Shown here piece by piece: positions 28,001 to 36,392 of a stretch of 64,000 nucleotides of DNA. The translations under genes were made by a program, and so were the position numbers. The DNA is taken from the NCBI RefSeq assembly GCF_017569205.1, contig NZ_CP071870.1, forward strand, positions 1,116,001 to 1,180,000. The letters are read 5' to 3'. The notes under the pieces were generated by a model. The model saw nothing but the letters and a program-made list of their open reading frames with translations, was not told the DNA's origin and made no database searches. The DNA is from Propioniciclava sp. MC1595 (GTDB lineage: Bacteria; Actinomycetota; Actinomycetes; Propionibacteriales; Propionibacteriaceae). Every line of letters starts with the position of its first letter. Positions within the stretch are counted from its first letter, which is position 1.

Positions 28001-28797
28001 TTCGCGCGTGCTCCCGTCGAAGCGATCCAGGTGGCGATCAGGCAGAGGCCGCCGATGCCGATGACCCAGCCGGCGAAGCCCTCGGTCACCGGGCCGAGGC
28101 CGCCGAGCGAGAAGCCGGAGGACGGCTGCTCCTCGATGCCCTTGAGGTAGCCGATGATGGCGGCGACGTCCTCGTCGGGGATGGCCCCGGCGGAGAAGAC
28201 CGGCATCTGCTGGGGGCCGGTGCGCATGGCCTCGTAGATGTGAAGCGGCTCGACGCCGTGCAGTGCGGGGGCGTACTTGCCGTTGGGCAGGGCGCCGCCG
28301 TTGGCCGCGGCTTGGTGGCAGGCCGAGCAGTTGGTGCGGAAGAGCTCGCCGCCCCTGGCGATGTCCTCATCGGTCAGCGCGCTGTAGTCGTACGCCGAGC
28401 TGTTGGGGATGTCGGGGCCGGGGCCGAGGGTGTGCACGTAGCGGGCGATGTTGTTGATCTCCTCGGCGGTGTACTGCACCACCTTGCGGGGAGCCTGCGC
28501 ACCGGGCTTCGCCATCGGCATGCGGTTCGTCGCCATTTGGAACTCGACCGCGGCGGCGCCGACGCCGACCAGGGACGGACCCTGGGTGGTGCCTTCACCG
28601 TTGAGGCCGTGGCACGAGGAGCACGTCACCTGGAACAGTGCCTTGCCCTCGGCGACCTGGGCGGACATGCCCGTGTCGGCGGCCACTTGGGTGGCGGGGG
28701 AGAGGGCGGCGTACAGCGCTCCCATGAGGAAGAGCGCGAGCACCAGCGAGAGGGGACGTGCCGCCCTGTGCCGCCTTCTGGAGGATCCGAGTCGCAT
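27997..28797 (-). CDS. qcrC: Diheme cytochrome c (QcrC) of bc1 complex
   Basis: 266-residue membrane-anchored cytochrome with two CxxCH heme sites, CSSCH (about 60-64) and CSACH (about 155-159). It has an N-terminal signal anchor at about 15-36 and a C-terminal helix at about 237-257. This diheme form replaces soluble cytochrome c and wires bc1 directly to CtaC in a supercomplex. Second gene of ctaE-qcrC-qcrA-qcrB. Confidence 0.96.
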   Translation of the reverse strand: MRLGSSRRRHRAARPLSLVLALFLMGALYAALSPATQVAADTGMSAQVAEGKALFQVTCSSCHGLNGEGTTQGPSLVGVGAAAVEFQMATNRMPMAKPGAQAPRKVVQYTAEEINNIARYVHTLGPGPDIPNSSAYDYSALTDEDIARGGELFRTNCSACHQAAANGGALPNGKYAPALHGVEPLHIYEAMRTGPQQMPVFSAGAIPDEDVAAIIGYLKGIEEQPSSGFSLGGLGPVTEGFAGWVIGIGGLCLIATWIASTGARAK

Positions 28798-28825
28798 CGA
28801 TGCGCCTTTCGAAGTCGGGGACAGG

Positions 28826-29563
28826 TCAGCGGATGAGGTAGATCACCGCGAAGAGGATGATCCACACGATGTCGACGAAGTGCCAGTAGTACGACGTCAC
28901 GATCGCGTGGACCCGCTGCTCATGGGTGAACGTGCGTGCCAGGTAGGTGCGCCCGATCATGAGCAGGAAGGCGATGAGGCCACCGAGCACGTGCAGGCCG
29001 TGGAAGCCGGTGGCGAGGTAGAACGCCGAGGTGTAGGCGTTGGTCTGGAGCACGAAGCCCTCGGAGGTCAGGAGGAAGTACTCGTAGGCCTGGCCGCCGA
29101 TGAAGAAGGCTCCCATGATGAAGGTGAGGATGTACCACTCGCGCATGCCCCACGACGCCGGGTTGAGGATGCTGCCGGTGCGGGAGACGTAGCCCTTCTC
29201 CGCACGGAACACGCCGATCTGGCAGGTGATGGAGCTCAGCACCAGGATCGTCGTGTTGATCAGCGAGAACCACGGCAGGTTGATGCCGAACCAGTCCTGC
29301 ATGAAGTGGGACGTGCCCCACTCCCACATCGTCGGCTCACCGGCCACCGCCATGGCGGTGGTGTGGTTGCGGAGGTTGAAGTACGCCGCGAACAACGCTG
29401 CGAAGAACATGAGTTCGCTGGCAAGCCAGATCACCGTGCCGACGGCCAGCATGTCCGGCTTGCCCTTGACGCCGTGGAGGCGTGCAGGGGCAATCGGGTG
29501 GATGGCACCGTGAGGGATGACCGGGACCGCGCTCGACTTCGATGTATTCGCCACGGGCGTCAT
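28826..29563 (-). CDS. ctaE: Cytochrome c oxidase subunit III
   Basis: 245-residue seven-helix subunit III of aa3 oxidase, structural and protective for the catalytic subunit. Family hallmarks: [20 protein letters not shown], the conserved Glu in QAYEYF, and [14 protein letters not shown]. The sequence near the end, [19 protein letters not shown], is typical. First gene of the minus-strand operon with qcrCAB, the same order as Rv2193-Rv2196 (recalled). Confidence 0.96.
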   Translation of the reverse strand: MTPVANTSKSSAVPVIPHGAIHPIAPARLHGVKGKPDMLAVGTVIWLASELMFFAALFAAYFNLRNHTTAMAVAGEPTMWEWGTSHFMQDWFGINLPWFSLINTTILVLSSITCQIGVFRAEKGYVSRTGSILNPASWGMREWYILTFIMGAFFIGGQAYEYFLLTSEGFVLQTNAYTSAFYLATGFHGLHVLGGLIAFLLMIGRTYLARTFTHEQRVHAIVTSYYWHFVDIVWIILFAVIYLIR

Positions 29564-29729
29564 TATTACCGGGGAACCTTCTCCGGGTCACGTCGGCCCG
29601 AGCCCCGGTGGACAAAAGGTGTCCGTTCGTTACCTGCCCGTGACCGTTTCGCGTCGGGATGGGCTGCCGTGCGCGTGTCCCGCACCGGGGCTACGATGAC
29701 GGGACCGACCTTCTACAAGTGAGGACCCG
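29564..29729. promoter_or_regulatory. Divergent promoter region of ctaE and the receiver-trpD pair
   Basis: 166-base divergent spacer. A TACGAT -10-like box at about 29694 serves the plus strand, followed by GTGAGGA ribosome-binding sequence before 29730. The AT-rich ATTATTACC near 29566 lies just upstream of ctaE. No clear -35 boxes. Confidence 0.4.
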
Positions 29730-30155
29730 ATGAGCGAAGTCGCACCCGCCGGCAAGGCGACCATCCTGGTCTACTCCGACGACAGGAGCACGCGCGGCCA
29801 GGTGCGCGTGGCGTTGGGCCGCCGTGTCGCGGCCGACCTGCCCGAGATCGAGGTCGTCGAGTGCGCGACCCACCAGGCCGTCAGCCGGACGCTGGCCGCC
29901 GGTGGCATCGACCTGGTCATCATGGACGGCGAGGCCGTCCCGGCCGGCGGCATCGGCCTGTGCCGCCAGGTGAAGGACGAGGTCGCCAACTGCCCGCCCG
30001 TCGTGCTGCTGGTCGCCCGCGTCGCCGACGCGTGGCTCGCCACATGGTCGAGGGCGGAGGCCGTGGTCCCGTACCCGATCGACCCCGTGCGCCTGCCCAC
30101 CTCCGTCGCCGATGTCCTGCGCGCCCGTCTGGCCAGCGAGGCGAACGCCCGGTGA
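29730..30155 (+). CDS. Atypical receiver-domain protein upstream of trpD
   Basis: 141-residue CheY-like receiver without output domain. It keeps the acidic pair (YSDD, about 16-19) and a candidate phosphoacceptor Asp in LVIMDGEA (about 66). It lacks the conserved Lys: the beta5 segment reads AVVPYPIDP. That makes ordinary phosphorylation-dependent signalling doubtful. It overlaps trpD in a GTGA junction. A receiver next to trpD recurs in actinobacteria, but its purpose is unclear to me. Confidence 0.75.
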   Translation: MSEVAPAGKATILVYSDDRSTRGQVRVALGRRVAADLPEIEVVECATHQAVSRTLAAGGIDLVIMDGEAVPAGGIGLCRQVKDEVANCPPVVLLVARVADAWLATWSRAEAVVPYPIDPVRLPTSVADVLRARLASEANAR

Positions 30156-31198
30156 CCCGGACCTGGCCCGACCTGCTCACCTCCCTCGTCACCGGCCAGG
30201 ACCTCGATCGCGACGGTACGTCGTGGGCGATGGGCGAGATCCTGTCCGGCGCCGCGACGCCGGTGCAGGTCGCCGGGTTCATGGTCGCCCTCCAGGCGAA
30301 GGGCGCGACCCCCGACGAGCTGAACGGGCTGGTGTCGGCCATGCTGGCCAACGCACGCCCGATCAGCCTCCCCAGCCGTGAGGCCGTCGACATCGTCGGC
30401 ACCGGCGGCGACCGCGCCAACACCGTCAACGTCTCGACCATGGCCGCGCTGGTCGCCGCCGCCGCCGGGGCGAAGGTCGTGAAGCACGGCAACCGCGCCG
30501 CCTCGTCGGCCTGCGGCACCGCCGACTGCCTCGAGGAACTGGGCGTCGTCCTGGACCTCGATCCCGCGGTCCAGGGGCGCGTGTTCGACGAGGCCGGCAT
30601 CGTCTTCCTCTTCGCGTCCCACTACCACCCGTCCCTGCGGCACGCCGCCGTGCCCCGGCGTGAGCTGGGGATCCGGACGACCTTCAACTTCCTCGGCCCG
30701 CTGGCCAACCCGGCCCGGCCGCTGGCCCAGGCCATCGGGGTCGCCGACCGGCAGATGGCGGAGCTCGTCGCCTCGGTGCTCGCCGACCGGGGGAACCGCG
30801 GGCTGGTGTTCCACGGCGGCGACGGGCTGGACGAGCTGACGACCACCACCACCAGCGACGTGTGGGTGGTCGCCGGTCGTCGCGTGGTCAGGACCACGCT
30901 CGACCCGCTCGACCTCGGCATCCCGCGCACCACCAAGGACTCGCTCGTCGGCGGGGGGCCGCCCCACAACGCGCAGGTCGTCCGCGACACCTTCGCCGGG
31001 CAGCCCGGCCCTGTCCGCGACATCGTGCTGCTCAACGCCGCCGCCGCGATCCTCGCCTTCGAGGGCCCCGACCCGGACGCCGACCTCGCCGGCCAGCTGG
31101 TCGGGCCCCTGGAGCGGGCCGCCGCCGCCGTGGACAGCGGTGCCGCGACCGCGGTGCTCGAGCGCTGGGTCGCCCTGACCCGCGACCTGGCCGCCTGA
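30152..31198 (+). CDS. trpD: Anthranilate phosphoribosyltransferase
   Basis: 348-residue enzyme joining anthranilate to PRPP in tryptophan synthesis. PRPP loop VDIVGTGGDRANTVNVST (about 79-96), KHGNRAASS (about 109-117), GVVLDLD, and a DELTTTTTS metal/phosphate segment. Length typical. GTG start overlapping the receiver gene stop. Other trp genes are absent here. Confidence 0.96.
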   Translation: MTRTWPDLLTSLVTGQDLDRDGTSWAMGEILSGAATPVQVAGFMVALQAKGATPDELNGLVSAMLANARPISLPSREAVDIVGTGGDRANTVNVSTMAALVAAAAGAKVVKHGNRAASSACGTADCLEELGVVLDLDPAVQGRVFDEAGIVFLFASHYHPSLRHAAVPRRELGIRTTFNFLGPLANPARPLAQAIGVADRQMAELVASVLADRGNRGLVFHGGDGLDELTTTTTSDVWVVAGRRVVRTTLDPLDLGIPRTTKDSLVGGGPPHNAQVVRDTFAGQPGPVRDIVLLNAAAAILAFEGPDPDADLAGQLVGPLERAAAAVDSGAATAVLERWVALTRDLAA

Positions 31199-31209
31199 CC
31201 CCGCCGGGG

Positions 31210-31872
31210 TCACCCGGCGACGGCGCGGAGGGCCAGGGCCAGGAACGGTCCGGCCAGCAGGCCCGGCCCGTAGGGGAAGGCCCCGCGGCCGCCCGCCAGA
31301 CGGTGCACGACGCCGACCAGCGCGCTCGCGGCGGTGCCGAGCACGAGCGAGGTGACCACCAGCTCCACCGAGTGGAGGGCCGTCACCGCGCCGATGTTCG
31401 CGGCCAGCCGGACGTCCCCGTAGCCGAACGCGCCGGTCAACCTCCACAGCAGGTGGAACAGCCCGCCCAGGCAGGCGGCGCCGACGACCGAGGCGAGCAG
31501 GGGCGTCCACGCGTCGGCGGAGACGGCCACCACCCCGGCGCCCATCGCCGCCACGGCCCAGCCCGCGCGGGCGAGCGGCAGGGGCAGCCAGGTGGTGCGG
31601 GCGTCGATCCCGACGGCGACCACTCCCACGGTGCACAGGGACGCCCAGGCGAGCCAGTGCGGCCACGGCAGGACCGCCGTCGCCAGCAGGCCGGCGGCCA
31701 GCGCCACCGCCCCCACCGTGAGGACGAAGGCGGGGGTCGCCAGGTCGGCGTACGGGGGCTTGCCGTCCGCGTCCTCGGCCCGCGGCTCGGGCAGGGCGCG
31801 CAGGACCGGGACGGTCAGGACGACCGTGAGCAGGGCGCCGGCGAGCGCCGTGGCGGGGGTGGGCCAGAGCAC
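31210..31872 (-). CDS. A24-family prepilin peptidase
   Basis: 220-residue polytopic aspartyl peptidase with about six or seven helices. The two catalytic aspartates are in VVGIDARTTWLP (about 88) and FGYGDVRLA (GxGD motif, about 153). It lacks the N-terminal methylase domain of PilD, as do many Gram-positive members. GTG start six bases after TAGGCT (31879-31884), leaderless. No pilin genes are nearby, so its substrates lie elsewhere. Confidence 0.88.
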   Translation of the reverse strand: MLWPTPATALAGALLTVVLTVPVLRALPEPRAEDADGKPPYADLATPAFVLTVGAVALAAGLLATAVLPWPHWLAWASLCTVGVVAVGIDARTTWLPLPLARAGWAVAAMGAGVVAVSADAWTPLLASVVGAACLGGLFHLLWRLTGAFGYGDVRLAANIGAVTALHSVELVVTSLVLGTAASALVGVVHRLAGGRGAFPYGPGLLAGPFLALALRAVAG

Positions 31873-31881
31873 CGGGCCAGC

Positions 31882-32358
31882 CTAGGCGGCGCGCGTCGCT
31901 CGCCGCAGGAGCGCCCGGTCGGCGGTCTCGGCGGCGACGCGGGCGCGCAGGGCGATGTCGGCGGGCACGCTCGCGGGCGTGCCGTCGGCCAGCCGGGCGA
32001 CCAGGTCGGGCGAGCAGGCCAGCACCCGCGCGACCCGGGTGACGGGAACCCCGCGGGCCACGAGTTCGGCCACGCGGTTGCTGGCCGGGCCCGCGGCCAC
32101 CCACACGCTGCGGAGCCGGGACAGCTCGACGGGGTCGATCGCCAGCAGGCGCTGGGCCAGCGCCCGCGGCAGCTTGCGCAGGCGCCGCGTGCCGGGCACG
32201 CCCACCAGGCGCTCGGCCGCGCGCAGCGGCACGTGGGCGTGCGCGGCGACCATCGCCCAGGGCACGCCGCTCGACGCGGACAGGTGGAGCAGGTGGGCGG
32301 CGAAGGGTGCGGCGTCGACCCACAGCGACGGGTCGACCGGGGTGACGGGACGGGACAT
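31882..32358 (-). CDS. Hypothetical helical, possibly DNA-binding protein
   Basis: 158-residue basic, all-helical-looking protein. Segments such as VPWAMVAAHAHVPLRAAERLVG and PVTRVARVLACSPDLVARLADG read like two helix-turn-helix units, so nucleic-acid binding is possible. ATG with AGGAGG four bases upstream. It ends nine bases before the prepilin peptidase start and covers part of its promoter. No family recognised with confidence. Confidence 0.65.
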   Translation of the reverse strand: MSRPVTPVDPSLWVDAAPFAAHLLHLSASSGVPWAMVAAHAHVPLRAAERLVGVPGTRRLRKLPRALAQRLLAIDPVELSRLRSVWVAAGPASNRVAELVARGVPVTRVARVLACSPDLVARLADGTPASVPADIALRARVAAETADRALLRRATRAA

Positions 32359-32448
32359 GGGGCCTCCTGGGGGGAACTGCTACCCAGAAGGCCCGCGCGT
32401 GCGCCCGATTGTGAGCGGCCGGCGGGGACGAGATCCCGGAGACGACGA

Positions 32449-32479
32449 ACGGGGCGCGACCGTGGTGGTCGCGCCCCGT
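32449..32479 (-). terminator. Intrinsic terminator after the sunset-domain gene
   Basis: 13-bp stem, arms 32449-32461 and 32467-32479 (ACGGGGCGCGACC and complement), 5-base loop. On the minus strand it is followed by TTCGTCGTC. Confidence 0.75.
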
Positions 32480-32502
32480 CCGGGTCGGGTGGTGCGGGTG
32501 CC

Positions 32503-33435
32503 TCAGCGCTGGGCCTTGGTGAAGCCAGCCGCCTCGGCGGCCTCCTCACTGTTGAACCAGATGTCGGCGATCGTGCGCTCGTACCCGGCGTTCCCCTTGA
32601 CGTGGAACTTCATCGAGCGCTCGTTGCCCTTGATGACGAAGCCCTCCGGCGGCTCGGACCCGACATAGGACCCGTCCCCGTGAGGGCTAGGAACGAAAGG
32701 GTCAGCATCGCCCTCCGCGGCCTTCTCGACGTCGTCGGCGTCGGCCGCGACCGGCTCGTCGCTGGGCAGCGGCTGGCCGCCGTCCTCGATCCACTGCTCT
32801 GCGGCGTCGACCTCGGTCTCCTCGTCGGCGGCGGCGGTGGCCAGGTCGTCGACGATCTTCTGCGGGGTCGTGGGGACGTACGGCTGGCTCGGCTCGTGGG
32901 CCTGCCACCCGGAGTCGTCGGGGGCCAGGAACTTCTTGATCGCGAAGGCGATCACGGCGAGCAGGCCACCGGCCAGGAGGACCTGACCGACCGTGGACCA
33001 GGCGGACTTCTTCTTCGCCGGGGCCGGCACCTGCGGCAGGTCGACCTTGGCGATGTCGTCGGCCGCGCTGTGCAGCATGTCGCTCAGCGCCGGCAGGAAG
33101 CCGTACTGGACCTTGCTGCGCGCGCCGTCGAGCTTCGGGGCGAAGCGGGCGTAGGCGTCGTCGACAGCGGGGGTGACGCGGTCCAGGACCTCGTCGAGCT
33201 TGGGCTGGACGGCGTCCATGGCGTCGGCCGCGATGCGGGCGCCCTTCTTCTTGACGTCCTTGGCGAGCGGACCGATGCGGTCGCTGGCCTCCCTGTAGGC
33301 GTCCTGGGCGCGCGGGGCCAGGTACTCCTGGGCCTGCTGTAGGTAGGCGCTCGCCTGGGCGAGGGCCTCCTTGCCGAGGTCGGTCGCGGCGTGGGTGGTG
33401 TCACCGACGGCGCGTTCGAACTGCTTCCGGTTCAC
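32503..33435 (-). CDS. Membrane-anchored protein with C-terminal sunset domain
   Basis: 310-residue protein. Residues 1-135 are amphipathic, helical and repeat-like (QAQEYLAPRAQDAYREAS and so on). One transmembrane helix lies at about 147-167 (VGQVLLAGGLLAVIAFAI), then an acidic linker (AADEETEVDAAEQ). A C-terminal sunset-type domain of about 45 residues follows (GFVIKGNERSMKFHVKG, then WFNSEEAAEAAGF). Sunset domains occur in actinobacterial envelope proteins; function is unsettled. GTG 33435 has GGAGGAA just upstream. Confidence 0.8.
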   Translation of the reverse strand: MNRKQFERAVGDTTHAATDLGKEALAQASAYLQQAQEYLAPRAQDAYREASDRIGPLAKDVKKKGARIAADAMDAVQPKLDEVLDRVTPAVDDAYARFAPKLDGARSKVQYGFLPALSDMLHSAADDIAKVDLPQVPAPAKKKSAWSTVGQVLLAGGLLAVIAFAIKKFLAPDDSGWQAHEPSQPYVPTTPQKIVDDLATAAADEETEVDAAEQWIEDGGQPLPSDEPVAADADDVEKAAEGDADPFVPSPHGDGSYVGSEPPEGFVIKGNERSMKFHVKGNAGYERTIADIWFNSEEAAEAAGFTKAQR

Positions 33436-33580
33436 GGTTTCCTCCGTAACGGTTGGGTTGTTCGCGTGATCGCGTGCGTCCACCGTACCCAAGGGACCCT
33501 CACCGCAACAGGACGAACGACGGGTAACCTTGGCCGGGCATGTGCGCTCTTCTGCGCTCCATCGATCGAAAGGAAGCACC

Positions 33581-34099
33581 GTGGCCCAGCAGGCGACGCT
33601 TCACACCAACCACGGCGACATCGTCATCAACCTGTTCCCGGAGCAGGCGCCGAAGACCGTCGAGAACTTCGTCGGCCTGGCGACCGGCACCAAGGAGTAC
33701 CGCCACCCCGAGACGGGCGCGGCCACCACGGGCAACTTCTACGACGGCCTGACGTTCCACCGCATCATCGACGGCTTCATGATCCAGGGTGGCTGCCCGC
33801 TGGGCACCGGCACCGGTGGCCCCGGCTACCGCTTCGGTGACGAGTTCCACCCCGACCTGGCCTTCAACAAGCCCTACCTGCTGGCCATGGCGAACGCCGG
33901 CCCCGGCACGAACGGCTCGCAGTTCTTCATCACGGTCACCCAGACCCCGCACCTGAACTTCCGCCACACGATCTTCGGCGAGGTGGCCGACCAGGCCGGC
34001 CGCGACGTCGTGGACGCGATCGCCAAGGTCCGCACCGGCCGTGGCGACCGCCCGGTCGACCCGGTCGTGATCGAGTCGGTCGAGGTCACCGAGGGCTGA
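33581..34099 (+). CDS. ppiA: Peptidyl-prolyl cis-trans isomerase (cyclophilin)
   Basis: 172-residue cytosolic cyclophilin catalysing proline isomerisation. Catalytic landmarks: FHRIIDGFMIQGG, GPGTNGSQFFITV, and the histidine-phenylalanine pair in LNFRHTIFGEV. No signal peptide. GTG start with AAAGGAAG a few bases upstream; a -10-like TAACCT lies near 33523. Ends at a strong terminator shared with the convergent Lrp gene. Confidence 0.95.
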   Translation: MAQQATLHTNHGDIVINLFPEQAPKTVENFVGLATGTKEYRHPETGAATTGNFYDGLTFHRIIDGFMIQGGCPLGTGTGGPGYRFGDEFHPDLAFNKPYLLAMANAGPGTNGSQFFITVTQTPHLNFRHTIFGEVADQAGRDVVDAIAKVRTGRGDRPVDPVVIESVEVTEG

Positions 34100-34130
34100 T
34101 CCACCCGGCGTCCGCGCCGACACCACTCTC

Positions 34131-34177
34131 CTGACACCGGGGACGCGTCACGTCGCGTCCCCGGTGTCAGTTTCTGT
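34131..34177. terminator. Strong terminator between convergent ppiA and Lrp gene
   Basis: Perfect 17-bp stem (34131-34147/34154-34170), 6-base loop, followed by TTTCTGT on the plus strand. Confidence 0.88.
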
Positions 34178-34187
34178 CCATGGGGTG

Positions 34188-34463
34188 TCAGTCGCCCAGG
34201 GAGAAGGCGGCCTCGAGGTCGTGGGTCGAGTACGCCCGGAATGCCAGGTGGGTCTGGGTGCCGGTGACGCCCAGGACCTTGTTGATCCGCCCCGTCACGA
34301 CGTCGGCGATCGCCTCGACGTCGCGGGTGCGCACCACCGCGATCAGGTCGACGTCGCCGGTCACCGAGTAGACCTCGGTGACGCTGTCCAGCGCGGCGAC
34401 CTCCTCGGCCACCTCGCTCACCTGGTCGACGGCCGTGGTGATGAAGACGATGGCGGTGTTCAT
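34188..34463 (-). CDS. Stand-alone Lrp/AsnC ligand-binding domain protein
   Basis: 91-residue RAM-type (AsnC ligand-binding) domain without the DNA-binding half: MNTAIVFITTAVDQVSEVAE, then VYSVTGDVDLIAVVRTRDVEAIADVV. Such stand-alone domains oligomerise and may bind amino acids or partner with full-length Lrp proteins. ATG six bases after TAGTGT (34470-34475); this box lies inside the end of the exonuclease gene, whose TGA overlaps the ATG. Confidence 0.85.
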   Translation of the reverse strand: MNTAIVFITTAVDQVSEVAEEVAALDSVTEVYSVTGDVDLIAVVRTRDVEAIADVVTGRINKVLGVTGTQTHLAFRAYSTHDLEAAFSLGD

Positions 34464-36190
34464 GGGGCCACACTAGCGAGTGCGTGCCGGGGCAGGTCCT
34501 CGATGCGGATCGACCCGTGCAGCGGCCAGGCCCAGTCGCCCTGCACCTCCATGATCCGGACGCCGGGGCTCTCCAGCCACGCGGCGATCCGTTCCGCCTC
34601 CTCCACCGTCCCTGCCGGCTGGCCCGGCAGCGGGGCGGGGACGTGCTCGGCCGCGCGCACGGCGTCCCGCGCGACCGCCTGGGGCACCTCGCCGGGCCGC
34701 GCCAGGGCGGCCGCCGCGAGCCGTGCGTGGCGGACGACGTGGATCTCCCACCCCTCGTCGGACCGCCTGGCCGCCACGAGCTCGGGGCAGGCTGCCAGCG
34801 CCTCGATGCGCCGCGCCCGGGTCGAGGCCCGGACGAACGACTCGAGCCGTGCGGTCAGGCGCTGGGCCTCCTCGAACCGCTCCTGCGCGATCAGGGCCGC
34901 CAGCCTGGCCCGGGGCCCCGACAGCACCCCGCGCACGTCGACGGTGAGGCAGGTGCGCACCGCCTCCACCACGTCGGCGTAGGCGGCGCGGCCGGTGGTG
35001 CCGTCACAGGGGGAGAGGCACTTGCCGAGCTCGCCGAGCGCGCAGCTGCCCGACGGCCGCCGCTCCGAGAGCCGCGCGGTGCACTGTCGGATCGGGAACG
35101 CCTCGTAGACCGCCAGCATCGTCTGCTCGGCCGCCTCGCGCCGGGAGAACGGCCCGAAGTAGGTCGCGCCGTCGTCGGCGACCTGGCGGACGATCGACAG
35201 CCGCGGGAACGCCTCGTCGGTGAGCTTCAGCCACTGCTGGCGCTCGGGGAACTTCGAGCGCCGGTTGTACCGCGGAGCGTGGGCCGCGATCAGGCGCAGC
35301 TCGAGCACCTCGGCCTCGAGCGGCGTGCGGCACACAGTCGTCTCGACGCCGGTGCTGATGCGCACCATCTCCTCCATCCGCGGTCGCTTCTCGGCGGCGG
35401 TGAAGTAGCTGCGCACGCGGTTGCGCAGGTTCACGCTCTTGCCGACGTAGAGCACCTGCCGCCGGGTCACGCCGTCGCGGTCGGGCAGGTCGGCGACGAA
35501 CCGGTAGACGCCGGGGGCGGCCGGGACGTCGGACGCCATCGTGCGCTTGGCGCGCCGCTCGGGGGAGACCCCACGGGTGAACTCCAGCAGGTCCTCCAGC
35601 GTGTGGACGCCGAGGTTGCCGATGCGCTCCAACAATCCGTGGAGCACGTGGACGGTGGCGCGGGCGTCGGTCAGCGCCCGGTGGTTGGGCGCCTCGGGGG
35701 AGCGGAAGTGGCGCGCGAGGGTGGCCAGCTTCACGTTGGGCACCTCGTCGCGCATCAGGACGCCGCGGGCCAGCCCCACCGTGTCGACGACCGGGAAGCC
35801 GGGCCACGCGAGCCCCTGTGCGGCGCACGCCCGCTTGAGGAAGCCCACGTCGAAGCCGGCGTTGTGCGCCACCAGCACCGCGTCGCGGGCGAACTCCAGG
35901 AACGGCGGCACGACCTGGTCCAGGCGCGGGGCGTCGGCGACCATCGCGTCGGTGATGCCGGTGAGCACCTGGATCAGGGGCGGGATGTGCGTGCAGGGGT
36001 TCACCAGCGTCTGGAACTCGCCCACCACCTCGCCACTCTGTACCCGCACCGCACCGACCTCGGTGATCGTGGCGTCGGGGCCGGCGCCGGTCGTCTCGAG
36101 GTCGACGACCACGAACGCCGTGGTCGCCAGGTGGCGGCCCAGGTCGTCGAAGCTGGGCTGCACCGGGTGGGGGACAGGGCTGGTTGTCAT
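34460..36190 (-). CDS. DEDD exonuclease fused to GIY-YIG (UvrC/Cho-like) nuclease
   Basis: 576-residue fusion. Residues about 22-190 are a DnaQ-type 3'-5' exonuclease (VVVDLETTG, HNAGFDVGFL, NHRALTDARAT). Residues about 225-310 are a GIY-YIG domain (PGVYRFV, VLYVGKSVNLRNRVRSYF) with a UvrC-like region after it; Cys residues cluster in GSCALGELGKCLSPCDG. The C terminus lacks the second UvrC nuclease domain. Such fusions (Rv2191-type) are thought to act in excision repair. ATG 36190 follows TAGGGT by eight bases. TTGTCG 11 bases before that hexamer makes a RecA-NDp-type damage promoter. Confidence 0.92.
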   Translation of the reverse strand: MTTSPVPHPVQPSFDDLGRHLATTAFVVVDLETTGAGPDATITEVGAVRVQSGEVVGEFQTLVNPCTHIPPLIQVLTGITDAMVADAPRLDQVVPPFLEFARDAVLVAHNAGFDVGFLKRACAAQGLAWPGFPVVDTVGLARGVLMRDEVPNVKLATLARHFRSPEAPNHRALTDARATVHVLHGLLERIGNLGVHTLEDLLEFTRGVSPERRAKRTMASDVPAAPGVYRFVADLPDRDGVTRRQVLYVGKSVNLRNRVRSYFTAAEKRPRMEEMVRISTGVETTVCRTPLEAEVLELRLIAAHAPRYNRRSKFPERQQWLKLTDEAFPRLSIVRQVADDGATYFGPFSRREAAEQTMLAVYEAFPIRQCTARLSERRPSGSCALGELGKCLSPCDGTTGRAAYADVVEAVRTCLTVDVRGVLSGPRARLAALIAQERFEEAQRLTARLESFVRASTRARRIEALAACPELVAARRSDEGWEIHVVRHARLAAAALARPGEVPQAVARDAVRAAEHVPAPLPGQPAGTVEEAERIAAWLESPGVRIMEVQGDWAWPLHGSIRIEDLPRHALASVAP

Positions 36191-36198
36191 GGCCCCGG

Positions 36199-36246
36199 AC
36201 CCTACGTCCCGGCTCCGACAATCGAACGATCGGAACGCATGTGCGC
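36199..36246 (-). promoter_or_regulatory. DNA-damage promoter (RecA-NDp/PafBC type) with degenerate LexA-like site
   Basis: On the minus strand TTGTCG (36216-36221) is followed after 11 bases by TAGGGT (36199-36204), the RecA-NDp spacing used by PafBC-dependent promoters. Further upstream GGAAC-GCAT-GTGCG (36232-36245) matches the LexA consensus CGAAC-N4-GTTCG at eight of ten positions. It also resembles the perfect box before dnaE2. Confidence 0.7.
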
Positions 36247-36392
36247 ATTTTGTCAGACCCGCCTGCGAGCGTGGGAGCATGGACACGCAGGTGATGGAGT
36301 ACACGTCGTGCACGCGGCTCAGCGCCGACGAGCGGGCGGCGTTGGATTTGCTGGTCGGGGCCGGCCTGATGGCGCCCCCGAGGGCGGTGGGG

